Shown here: in pieces, positions 1 through 11,264 of the stretch
Position numbering within the stretch: the first letter of the stretch is position 1
How the letters are laid out: the number at the start of each line of letters is the position of its first letter
Origin: Schistocephalus solidus
Taxonomy: Eukaryota > Platyhelminthes > Cestoda > Diphyllobothriidea > Diphyllobothriidae
Length of the DNA stretch: 64,000 bases
Reading direction: 5' to 3'
Assembly (NCBI GenBank): GCA_017591395.1
Contig: WEDG01000437.1
Coordinates: 248,001-312,000, forward strand
The notes under the pieces: generated by a model
The model's input: only the letters and a program-made list of their open reading frames with translations
Database searches by the model: none
What the model was told of the DNA's origin: nothing
Made by a program: the position numbers and the translations under genes

Positions 1-2109
1 TTGTCATCTCTCCTGATGGTAACCGCAATTGAAAAATGCGATTCCGATTAGAAAATCTGACCAAAGTGACACTTGAATGCTACTTATCATGCAGCAAAAT
101 GGAGAAAGATTTCTATCACGTTAAGAGGCCCGATTTTGACCAGATTACTTTCCCAGTTTGCAAATCTAATCTTTGTAAAAATAATGATTTCATATGAACT
201 GTGAAATTATCTTTTTGATATCGGATGCCTTTAAAAACGCAAGTTTATTTTTTAAATAATATTTACTAAATATTATTTATTGTATTGTTTTTTTTAAAGG
301 TAAACCCATCGTGCTCAAATGTAACAATTAATAAGAGGAAAATTCAGTTTTTTAAAAGAATTTCTTTTTCTTATTAATTTAACCTCGGCTTAACGTCGCC
401 GTTTTTGTGGTATTTTCTAACTTAAATAAAATATATTCCGTAAAATGAATTAAGCCTAAGGGTCTTAAATGCTATCCCAAATTAAAATTCCTTTGTAAAA
501 ATTATTCAACAATTATTGATTGTTTTTGTTTGATATGAATTTATGTCTTATTTAACTTATGTACTTCAGTAAAAGGGTACGTTTCGGAGTTTAAGAACTG
601 AAATTTCTGGAAACGTTTTAACACGAAATGGCATTACACTTGCCTGCTCAACATTTATTTGTCTAAGTAAAATGACAAACCATGTGAAAAATGTCATATA
701 GTGCTCATCTTCTATTTTATTAAACTTGCAGTATGTTTTATACTTAATAAGCAATATGTAGAATTGGCTCAGGAATTGACGATAAATAGTTTGAACAAAT
801 GGTACAATTTGAACATTCCAAAACGAATTTTATTACTTTACTAGCGATTCATACATGCAATTGAAGGTAAAAGGGCAGAGCACCCTATGGCCAGTCCATT
901 AACAGAATGTTTTTTTTAAAGTAACTGTCAGTGTAAAATAAAAGAGAATTTAAAGGATTGCTATCTAAGTATGCTTCGGTGCATAGGAATTATAAATCAA
1001 GAAATTTTTTATAATGTTATTTGATAGTTAGCTTACTGGGTGAATCGATTTTGGTCAAAAACTCATAACCGATGTCAGCTGTCGGTGTCTCGCGTGATTG
1101 CCAGTTCCACGCTCGCGCTTCACGTTCTGACTTTATACTGGTGACCGAGTTGGCGAGTTGAGAATGCAAAATCTAAAAAATCCTCCAGTATCGGCAAGCA
1201 ACTATAATCACGAATATTCAGAGACGTTCAAAGTATGCTGTACTCATAGTTCCTGGAAAATAGAGGAAATAAACCTTAACTATTCAGCCTAGTTAGATAA
1301 ATATCTGAGCAAATTCACTGCCTTTACCTGTGCCTGCAAAATGGATTCAAAATCTCTTCTTATTCACCGACTCCAAAATGGGATGTCGCAAAGTCTCCGA
1401 TCACTTGTAAAAATCCTTCAGGTTGAAATATGGGAGGCACAGGCTTGCTAGACTACTCATTTACGCTATTATTACGGTAACAGTCGTCTGGCAATTCACA
1501 TGTCAAAAATATATTTGCTTTAACATTCCTCCGCGCAATACCATTTAATTGCCTGTGCTCTTGGAGTTAATTGTAGTCGGCGTTAAGGATCGACTTTCTC
1601 TTGCACCATTTTGCGCGTCAGTACAACGCAGTGTTTGTTCTCCTTTAAGCGCTAACCCTAAAAGTTAATATAAACGAAACACAAACCTTACCTTACACCT
1701 GAACAAAATTAAACAACCTGGTATGTTTATTTCCTGCTCTTAGGGTTTATGATACTTGCTTTTAAGTTATATAAGCAAGCTGTGCAGTGAAAAATCAATT
1801 ATCGCAAGAAGGTTCGCACATGGGCGAAGCCGGTCATGATATGAACTTCTTGGCCCTCATGATAATCGCCGTCGCCAGAGGGAAAACAAGTCGAGAATTG
1901 ACTTAATTCAGCGCCTGGGATAGGGACTGAAATAATCGCTAAATTGACACTAAGCTGGCATATCGATCATTGCGCAGTCAAGCCCATACTTGTTTCATTG
2001 ATCATTTCTTTGTTCATAAGCCTGATAAATGCAGTTTTCATTTATTTTTAGAATATCTCTGACTAGATTTTACTGCACGATTTTAAATTTCAAGATATTA
2101 AAAAAAACC
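1..2109. other. AT-rich intergenic spacer
   Basis: I see no coding frame, RNA gene or repeat that I can support here. Open frames are short and interrupted, as expected by chance at this base composition. Confidence 0.6.
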
Positions 2110-2400
2110 TTTTGTCTGTGCTCCAAATGTCTTGTAGAACTAACAAGAAACGACTGAGTTCCGTAAGCGATCGGTGAGGGTCCATCCACCAATGTTAATA
2201 TTTGGCATAACAACTAGCAAGACAACAAGCACTTAGTTCAAAGGCAACAGCGTTTGACTTATAATCACTCAGTCACAGCTAAGCGCTTCCGGTGCTGCAA
2301 TACATAGGGTTGATTATGACCGGCTGACCAGTGACAACTAAGCTAGAAATTGCCATTCAAGTCACACTCGTCTTTGACGGGAACGTTTTTGCCATAATCA
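2110..2400 (+). mobile_element. Decayed tRNA-derived SINE with hammerhead remnant
   Basis: This is a diverged + strand copy of the short element that is tandemly repeated at 57.4-58.8 kb. In order it shows the tail of one unit (about 2110-2175, matching the part around 'gctcca ... gatcggtgag' of the array unit), a worn tRNA-like head (about 2215-2300), and the hammerhead region (2318-2363). Tail followed by head means it descends from at least a dimer. Neither internal promoter box is well preserved. The assignment rests on colinear similarity to the array, judged by eye. Confidence 0.55.
2318..2363 (+). ncRNA. Hammerhead ribozyme remnant (inactive)
   Basis: It aligns with the ribozyme of the 57.4-58.8 kb array: stem I 5' strand GACCGG, then CUGACCA in place of CUGAUGA, and an intact GAAA further on. 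The core guanine G8 is lost and stem I no longer pairs well, so this copy should not cleave. Confidence 0.45.
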
Positions 2401-3437
2401 GTCCAAGTTCATTTCTAGAAGTGTAGTGACCCACAACGCTTAAAGTGAATAGCTTGTTTTAACTTTACATATTATAAAGGAAACAGACATAGATGGGGCA
2501 ATTTCAAGGTATCTGCCCACCTAGTTTAGCAAACAGTTTTTCGCAAACTATTATCCCCTTAATAGTTCAACTGTATGCCTGGAGGTAAAATAATTGATTC
2601 GATGTTCAGGAACCTAATGAAGACATTTGATTTCTTCCTCAGAAAGTGAAATTCAGAGTGGTGAATCGCAATCGACAAGGTTTCCTATGTACAGTGACCC
2701 ATATTTACCTCGTTTGACCAAGCTTAAGCGCAGGTCCTGCAGTTGATTAAAATAAACGAGTCAGTATTAAAAAATCGCCACAATTTGACAGTGGCAAAAG
2801 CACTTAGGACAGAATAAGTGACTTTAACATTGATAATATGTACAAATAAAGTAAATATATTAAACAAAAAACTGCAAGGGTTACATTATTTCTTTATCTC
2901 AAATTATTTTTGAACGGACCGTCAACGTAGAAGCCAAGGACGCACAGAAATCTATGCCAACTTTCAAATGCATGGAAAAGTACGAGAGTTGTCTTTCGTA
3001 GTCGCTCTGTACCACTTCGTGGATAATCTTAATTGTTAAGGTGATAAGAGCCATGCTTGATAAAAGCCACCATACTGCTTACTGTCTAGAAATATTTGAT
3101 CTAGAGTCGCCGTTGAACCGCCCATAACACCTGATGTATGAGGTTGCCATCCTTCGAATATTCTCATAGTATATGGATTTCGGATAATCAGCCAAAGCTA
3201 AGTGACTTTGACGCATTTCATTTTCCAGGAATAAAAATTTAGGAAATGGCAGAAGTGGATTTCGGATATCCATGTCTTGGGATTGGGTTGTTAAGTGAAT
3301 TAATTTACCATTAATAAAAACAATGGGCCCCTTACCTGATCATGCTTAATCCGTTACGGCACCGGGCTTATCATGTGAAATGCTCGTTTTGAAAAACGAA
3401 TTTATCATTCAAAATAATGCGAGAAAAGTAAATCCGT
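2401..3437. other. AT-rich intergenic spacer
   Basis: Nothing recognisable. The 64-codon frame at 3079-3273 (-) has no family features and is probably chance. Confidence 0.55.
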
Positions 3438-4175
3438 TCAACCTCCGAAAACGTAAATAGGAAATTGTATAATGTTATTATAGTACATGCATTTATCATA
3501 AATATTTTTTACTGTTTTTAGTTTGAATTTTCTCCATTTAGAGTCGTTGTTTGTTTCAGATTGACGATGAGGATTTAGGGGAAGGAGTACAATATGGAAG
3601 GAAAATGCAATCCTGGGGCAGGTGGGCTTCCTTGTCTTATGATTTTCACCCCAATGAGATAACAACTCAATGGTGGATACAGGCTCACACACATTAAATA
3701 AAAACTCGTAAACTGAGTCGAAACTTGGCAATTTAAACACATTTTTCTGGAGTGGCTCGCTTGTTACTTTAAATGCTCGTGGATGGGGCCAATTGTCAGC
3801 TGATGCTTTCACTGATTTAATAAGTTTGATTGAGCAGGCAGACAACTTTAAGCCCGTAAATGAAACCCGCGCTTTGGATCTATCGTTAACACAACACTTT
3901 GGAATCCCACCGACATAATGACCAAACATAATGCAATATGAACACAATATTTATTTCCTTTTCATGGGCAAATTATCAAAGAAGCTGGAAATCGTTTGCA
4001 CTAGATCGGCAGGTAAAAAGGATATTCGGGAGGAAGCTGAATTCCTCAAATCCAAACAAATGCAGGTAATCATTATGTGGTGACAAGTTCCCAAATTTGC
4101 AATGGTGCACTGTGTCAATCTGTCTTCTTTCGTCACATGTTCACAGTCTTTTCTAGCCTTGATTAGCACTGTCAA
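3438..4175 (-). pseudogene. Unrecognised open frame with one internal stop
   Basis: Two frames on the - strand (4175-3951, 74 codons, and 3947-3438, 169 codons) lie in the same phase and are separated only by a TAA at 3953-3951. Together they give about 245 codons with one stop, which is long for DNA this AT-rich. The second frame begins at a non-ATG codon, so its start is not a credible initiation site. I recognise no domain, signal peptide or transmembrane segment. There are several cysteines, but not in a family pattern I know. It could be a decayed gene or retrocopy, an exon of an unseen gene, or chance. Confidence 0.2.
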
Positions 4176-7100
4176 ATCACTTGCAGCGTTAGATACAATC
4201 CTTGCCAGACGACTTTATTGGTGGTAAAGCAAACAGATAATTTTGCTCGAGAAAAAAACTTAAGATGCCTTACGTTTCTGATTCTCACAGAAGAAAGGTC
4301 AGTCAAAATAAGATGCATGTTGAATTCGAAGACACCAGAACAACAATTTAAATTGCCTGAGTCTGTTAGCACCCGACATGAGAAAAATATTAAAACTATG
4401 CGAGAAACTCCCTTAAAATGGCTCATCCACCAGATATTTATGTTCGCACATAGTCTGATTTAAAAAAATAAAGCTCATAAAAAAAGCACCATTTATAATT
4501 CCAGTAAAAATATCGTCAGTTGCTTAGTCTTACGTGAAAACTAATGAAAACAATAATCAACGGTAAAAAATCAACCTTGCTCAGTCCTTTATTTTCAATA
4601 TGGTCAGTGAACAATTCTTACACCTCATTATGTTGGCTTTAGGTCCAGGTGTGACATCGAAATTGGTAAATATGTACTGCACGCGCTAGACAGGACTCCA
4701 CATAAGTAGGGTTACAGCACCCGATTCCATAGACAGTCGGCATGAAACAAGAGCCAACTCATTGTGAAGATCTTAAGGGTTATTTGGTGCTTCATGTACG
4801 AAAAAGTGACATTCGAACACGTTTTGGTAACAGCAAAATCCCTAAATCAATCTCAGTCTGTGATGACTACTAACACATTGTGCTACTCATATGTTTTTTT
4901 TTGAAAGTTTCACTTGAGGAATGAGAGAGAGAGAAAGAGAGAGATAGACGCGCAGTGCATCTTCTTTACTTAAACTAACCTGATGGGCTTGTATTTATCA
5001 AGATGCGTTAAAGGTTTTAGCTTCAAAAGCTACCAACTGGCGGTATAATTCCATTCTTCTCTCAAGATTGAAAGCCTGAGGGCAAATTTTCCGTAATGAG
5101 GTTGGTATCCGAGGTGCCCCTTTTATTTTTGAAAGCCCAGTTCATGTTGGTTGAACCGCTCCTGAACATGCCTTTGGTCTTTTTGATGTTGGTGTATGAC
5201 GGAGGACAAGGCAGAGTAAATCGTCATTATAAAAGCATTTATATGCAAGTGAATATTCCTATAGCAGCATAACTGATGATCACACGGGTAAAAGCACCGA
5301 TTTCGATGGCTTAACTAAAATGTCCGCTTTTTTTAAATTTAGCCGTGTGCAAAGGGATTGTTATTATTTGTACTTTTTGGAAATTTAACATCCACATCTC
5401 GCAACCGTTTATGTCAGCGTGATTGAGTTGTTAGTATAATGGGATCTGAAGAAAAGGCTTCCAAGTCAGAAAAAATATAATTGGAAAATTATGAACCTTA
5501 TATGTACGCGCATTAACAATTTATGCACATTTTAATATTTGAGGCATCATTCTATGGATCCAAGTAATTTACAAAAATACAAGGAATCTCTTTTCAGAAT
5601 TAAAACGTGCGTTTTTATAAAATAGTAATTGGATGCCAGATCCATAGGTTATGTTGCCTTCCAAAGTGTATATTTAGTTATCGAGTGTTTGATATTAGTT
5701 TCTGTGGTAGACTATTAAACGCGTAATTATCCGACTTTAGGATTAACGAATATTCCGTTATTTATGTTGACAGAATCCTTTTAACAGCTGCAAGCAACAT
5801 CTATTTGAATAGTTTAATATAATTTGTTGAACCGAAAGCAAATAAGGATAAAAGACTACAATTTCTTTGATTGGAATTACAAAATTAAACATATTGCCGT
5901 TGTTGTGATGCGTTTATAAGTAGAATAGCAAACTTTGGGTCTCATGTACTGACTTTGCAACCTTCAACATTTTTATTCCGAAATAAAGCAAAATCATTAG
6001 TTATTTATACTTCGTAGGAAAACCACCTACAAACACATCTAATTGTTTCTCAGATGATATATATTTCCCTCGCGAATCCTACCTGTACCATTACAAGCTA
6101 AAGTCGAGAGTTATTCTTCAAAACTGGTTATTCATTCGTAATTAACTTTCATATTACTCCGCATTTGAGTTAAGTTATTTCTCACTTTACATTGAATTTT
6201 TTAAACAAGTAACTAAGAATTGTAAAATGGTTGTAAAGGAGCACTTTCCTCGTTGACAGGTAACATTGAAACCATTTTAGGTTACTTTAAGGACATTTTC
6301 AGATTGCCAAGACCATTACCAGATTGAGGAACATGTCACAGTTAGGACATCTAACCGTTGAAAATAAATGGATGCGAATTTAATGGAAGGCAGGTAAGCA
6401 CATCTGTGCGTTAATCACAGGCCATCACCCGTGCTAGAATCACTTCATCTACGCTGATAGCATTGCATTTAATGCATCAAAACCAGTTTGTTCATGCATC
6501 TTGATAGCTAATGACAGCAGCAACAGATGTTTATATTCACATGCATCGCAGCAGAAAAACCGCACAGACGTATTTATAGTGTACGTTATCGCTTTTTTAC
6601 CAAAAATATTTATTTCAGGGAAATATTTGTAGACAAAGCATGCTTTTTTAAAGTTCTGGTTCATCTTTTTAACTGTTAGCTGATATATTGTAACAAGTTT
6701 CCGATTAAAATGGATTAATGGCGTGAGATTTTAATATTTATTTGCCTTTAGCGCAATCCCAAATTATGTCACCCACACCAAAATAAAGGCTTCTAAATAC
6801 TCATCTTTCGGCTGCTCCAAAATCAACACTCGATTAAAATCCATATTTACTTTATATGTATTATTAACATTTATTTTCAATGAAGTTGTATTTTTATCTT
6901 TCTTTTTAGATAGTACTTGTCAAGCATTCATTGTTATATTAACGTTTAGCAACTAATGACGGCTTCAAAGTTTTTCGTTAAAAAAAGCTTATAATTCCGT
7001 TCTCATGCTTAAAGGTTTCATTTAAAATATGTGTGATTTTCAAATACGATGATACCGTATTAGATTTATGAAATATTATATTGCATATGCACCATTTACA

Positions 7101-7544
7101 AACTGCAGTATTCTTATTCAAACAGACACGTATGATGCTGTAAGAATGGATAATTCATGGCCTTGTATTTCCTATAAAATATTACCTTTTGTGCCAAAAG
7201 CTAATGATTTGTGAGTGGAATTATAGATTTCAAATTATTATGTTAAAAATAGATTTGTTTTGTTTATTATGTGACGGTGCAAGCTTGTCAAATAGCGACG
7301 CAAAAATACATGTCACATAATTAAGCATTTTTATCGAGGTAAGTCTTTATTTTTCTGTCAAAAATTTCATTAACATGGCGTCATCCTGTCTCGACCTAAA
7401 TTGCAGACATCTCTGAATATTTAAACCCCGTTTACATAACCCTAAATAATTAATATGGGATGTTAGAATTTTTTTTCACAACATGTGATTACCAATATAT
7501 TTGCTGTCGAAAACTGCGTGTCAGGCCTTTAAATTGATATTGTG
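4176..7544. other. AT-rich spacer with a (GA)n tract
   Basis: A short purine tract of GA repeats lies at 4923-4946. The 81-codon frame at 4218-4463 (+) has no recognisable features. Otherwise I see nothing. Confidence 0.55.
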
Positions 7545-7690
7545 GTGTAAGTTTGTCAAACATCCCGGTTGTCAGGGTGGGAAGGTAGGCGGAACTAAAC
7601 TAAAATTGTTTTTTTTATGTTCTGATTATCGTCAGAGGAATGGTGGCCACCGAGATAGGTAATTAAATGTGGACGGCTGAGTACATGGCT
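7545..7690 (+). repeat. Dispersed repeat related to foldback element interior
   Basis: This stretch is colinear with about 23045-23165, the loop of the foldback element at 22942-23219. Shared landmarks are a purine-rich GGTGGGAAGG-like stretch followed by TCAGAGGAATGGTGGCCACC (20 bases in both) and a run resembling GATAGGTAATTA. Here the flanking inverted arms, and therefore the ribozyme core, are missing. It is best read as a truncated copy of the same dispersed repeat. Confidence 0.6.
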
Positions 7691-8237
7691 CTATTCTGGT
7701 ACCTGTGGCACATGTATGAGGTTCGTCTGTGTGCGTGAATCCAGCCTGAGACCGCTTTTGTCGTAGACACCAAAACCTTTCCACGCAATATTAAATTACC
7801 CAGAAGGCTCCTATGGCATCTACGCGATGATCTGCAAAAGAGAACTGTTTTTGATCTGTATATGGTCCAGCCCTCACCATCCTTGGAAGGTGTTATTTTA
7901 TACTTTTAGTACAAATGCCGGCTCGCGCAACAAATATATTCTGCCCCACAGGAGTAGGTAAATGAATAATTTACAGATATATTTTATGGCCTGCCTTTTG
8001 TCCTAGCACTTTCCTGAATCAAAACACATTGCATAGACATCAGCTGCTGGAAAGGGGTTTGATATATCTTTACTAGGAAAACCTTCTTTGATGTTTATTC
8101 GGTGCTTTCCTTGACATGAACCTTTGCTGAAAAATATATTCCTTCGTGCGGTTGGCATTGTACGATTCAATGGCCGTTTGACCATGTTCTTATTAATAAA
8201 GCAATTTGCGCACCCGTTCCGTTAAAACATATTTTAT
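7691..8237. other. Intergenic spacer
   Basis: No feature I can support. A 60-codon frame at 8003-8185 (-) shows no family signature. Confidence 0.5.
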
Positions 8238-8334
8238 CCACTTATCAGCTCTCCTTTAATGCTAGCGGCCGTGGAGATACCTTTTGTGACTTATGTAAAA
8301 CAGCGCACTAAATTGAGCTTGAACATTCGTTTAT

Positions 8335-8690
8335 GAAAGTTCATCGATTGTTAACGGAATTCACTCTTGTCCCGCTCTGCGTTAGGGCTCATCCTTTAAG
8401 CCATATTAGCAGCCTTATAACAGTAAGAAGTAGAAAAGGGAGACTGGAATGGTCATTTCTGACTTATTAGCCGTTGTCAGCCAGTTATACCCAACCCATA
8501 CCTGGTGTTTTACCCGAGGGTCGAATTAGCGACCTGTTGATCAGACAACCAACACTTTAACCATTGAGCCATGGGCCCGTTGTCGTGCAAGTTATGATCG
8601 TTAATGGAACTCAATCGTCCCGCTTTTCATTGGGCCTCACTCGCGAGCCCAACCAGCAGTCGCACAGTGGATACTTGTTGAACAGAGAGA
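8335..8690 (-). mobile_element. Decayed tRNA-derived SINE dimer with hammerhead
   Basis: A - strand copy of the 57.4-58.8 kb element. Reading the - strand: tail of one unit (8690-8600), a tRNA-like head (about 8600-8540, with an A-box-like TGGCTCAATGG and a weak B box), the hammerhead region (8486-8442), then the tail of the second unit (8410-8335). Two tails around one head show descent from a tandem dimer, the same head-to-tail order as the intact array. Confidence 0.6.
8442..8486 (-). ncRNA. Hammerhead ribozyme remnant
   Basis: On the - strand stem I pairs ACUGG with CCAGU, stem II pairs GGCU with AGUC around an AAUA loop, GAAA is intact, and the element's stem III is recognisable (AUGACCAU). 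The core heptamer reads CUGACAA, so G8 is changed to A and activity should be lost. The stem I change turns the array's G-U pair into A-U, which keeps the pairing. Confidence 0.55.
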
Positions 8691-8859
8691 TTTAAAAAGG
8701 CCGAAAAAGACGAGGGTGCATGTTCTAAGTAATAACATAATCTGTATACCCATTCTGTAGAAAATAGTTTTCCTTTAACATTACTGTCTCCTTCCAGTGC
8801 AAGAGGTCGAGGAGACACTTTTTGCCATTTGTGTGAAACAGCTCATTACAATATGCCAA

Positions 8860-11247
8860 ACATTTAACGATGTGATACTAATTAACCGAATTGTTCTCGA
8901 AATTTTTTTAATATTAATTAGCTGACCCACAGTAATATAAAAATCTTGCGTTTAAGCTACTGAGGATCGAGAAAATAGGAAGCAAAGAATTAATGTTTGC
9001 AAAATGGTCTGTCTTACATGCAATGCGTGTGTGACCTCAGAACGGAGTTTTAGATTGCGAGCGGAAAATGGAAACGCCTAATACGAAAACCAAAATTTCA
9101 TTCAATAATTCAGGGAACGTTGGAAGCCATAGAAGAATGATATAAGTACATTTAAGAATCATCCTTTGTTCATCCTTTTAACATTTACCTCGTGTCTATT
9201 TCAGACAGGAGGCGGCGTCTCATCAGTTGAAAAGATGGGGTCAACGTGTGATTCACAAAGCACCATGTTTTATATCCGACACGCAGCCCCAAATTTCTAT
9301 CACTTCACCTTTGACAAATTTAGAGATATAAGCTCAAATCGTTTTTACTATAGTACAAAAATATATGGGCTTTCTATGTTGAAAAGTAATTTGCTGCCTT
9401 TTTGAATTGTATCGTTTTTCATTAATCGTAAAGACTACAAATCATTGTAGGAGAAGTAAATCCTGTGGGATATTTCAACAGAAATGTCTCATTTAATATC
9501 GATTTTAGAACAATAAAGGTCATAAATACTAGTAATTTTTCCCTTTGAAATTTTTTTAATATGTAAAAGTCATAGGAATATCTATTATCGCTACCGAAAA
9601 TATTGACTTTATTATTTGTGGAAATCAAAATAATATAACGAAGCATATTGTTATCAGGTAAAACCAGATGAAAATAAAACTATTTTTAATGGAATGAGAA
9701 ATAAATATTTATAGTAAATGAAATGCTCTATGTTTCCATAAAATGCAGTTTTATCAATCTTCAAAATAAAAACCATGACAATCCCTATTAAAACAAAAGT
9801 ATATGGATCGTTTCTTCCAAACATAAACAATGGACTATCGTCAATTAAAATTTACTTAACAATCTCTTTTGTGGCATCAACAATTGCTTGCTTATTTCAC
9901 CCGCATTGCGAATAATCACAGTAAAATATGCACCAACTGAAACCATTTAATCCAAGTTGAAACATTCAGTTATCAAATTATGATATTGCAAGAGTAAAGC
10001 TATATGTTTTTTTAATTTTAACTACTTCATAGTTTTAGAAATACAGTACAGTTTTGCCTTCCCTACTCCATTTATTAACCTGGTTCATCTATTTTAGTAA
10101 TATTTATAGGGAAGGACCTATTCCAGGGTTACACCTTACTCAGTTGAATTAGCAAGTTTAATATTAACTGGTTGCACAGAATAAGCATAGCACAGGAGCC
10201 AAGGAACCTCCGAAATAATGGCGATATATAAACTTTCCATGAGGACCACTTTTGAGGGTTCATTTGTTCGGGTAAGGCTCATTCTTTCAGTATAATTAAA
10301 AGTAAGGATTTGGTTAGCATTTGGACGAGGATAAACACTTTCACTTACCATTGATTCTAGGCTAACAATAAACGAATATTTGATCCTCTTGAAATTCGGT
10401 GTAAGGCTTTAAAGTTGAAGAGAAAACCGATAACGTTTACTGTGTCCTGCCTAGCTTAACACACTTCGGGCGAGATTTTTCAGCATTTTAACAAGGTAAT
10501 ATAATGATTTTTGGTTGAATGCAGTTATATTCCCCGGAGGGGAAAATTAATCTGTTGCCAATCCTTAGCAATACCTCTTAAACTTACATAAGAAAAACAC
10601 GTTATTTTGCCTCAAACTCTTAACTCTAGCTACATTACCGTTCGTTGAGAAATATACAAAAAATGCAACGAACAAAACGTTGCATACGAACCTTTGAATA
10701 ATACCATATTTTTGCTTTTTGAATACCTTTTTCCATTTTGTAAAACTTATTTCAAATATGCTTGTTTGTTTTAAAGGAATTTTCTAATAGTTTTAAGTTT
10801 ACCTTAGGAAATATCCCCAATACCTATGCGTTAAACTTCAAGATAAATCTTGTTTCAGTCCTATAAGTATCTATGTGACAATATTTGACTCATTAAATTA
10901 TAACCCAAAAATATAAGTTTAAATTATGACATTTGTGTGAGATAATCGACAGTATTTGAAATAACCAAAATAAATCTGGTCATGATAAATAACCTCTTTC
11001 AAAAATAATTATCTTACTGATAAATGCATTCTGCTTGCTTTTCTACTGGTTATATTTTGACCAATGAAATTTGTGAATGACGAGCAGACATTATCCGTTT
11101 TCAATGATTGGTCCTTTCCCCTCTAATGTTCAGCTTCATAAACAGAATGTTCATTGTGTCTGATTAAAATGGAAATTTTAGTGGATCAGCAATAAGCATA
11201 AATACTAAAATATATAGGGATCAACGTTTGGGTCTAAGATATTTCCA
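8860..11247. other. AT-rich spacer upstream of the channel gene
   Basis: No repeat or coding frame that I can support. A TATA-like stretch lies at about 11207-11216, roughly 50 bases before the channel's ATG, and a polypyrimidine/AG splice-acceptor-like site ends at 11248. Either could mark the true 5' structure of the gene. Confidence 0.45.
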
Positions 11248-11248
11248 G
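11241..11248 (+). other. Possible 3' splice acceptor before the channel ATG
   Basis: The stretch ATTTCCAG is acceptor-like. The frame stays open from it to the ATG at 11265 and closes at a TAA just upstream (11235-11237). An upstream exon could therefore join here and add N-terminal residues or 5' UTR. Confidence 0.3.
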
Positions 11249-11264
11249 ATCACAAAAAATTGCT

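Larger units (their letters stand above)
8238..8850. repeat. Diverged direct repeats flanking the SINE remnant
   Basis: Two segments, about 8238-8310 and 8745-8850, resemble each other (shared pattern: CTCCTT, then a GTGGAGATACC/CGAGGAGACAC-like stretch, then TTTGTG and AAACAGC). They bracket the - strand SINE remnant at 8335-8690. They may be parts of a larger duplicated unit or flanking sequence copied with it. Similarity was judged by eye. Confidence 0.4.

Noticed and set aside
4923..4946. (GA)n tract as a regulatory element
   Set aside because: A simple repeat with no gene nearby; no basis for a function.
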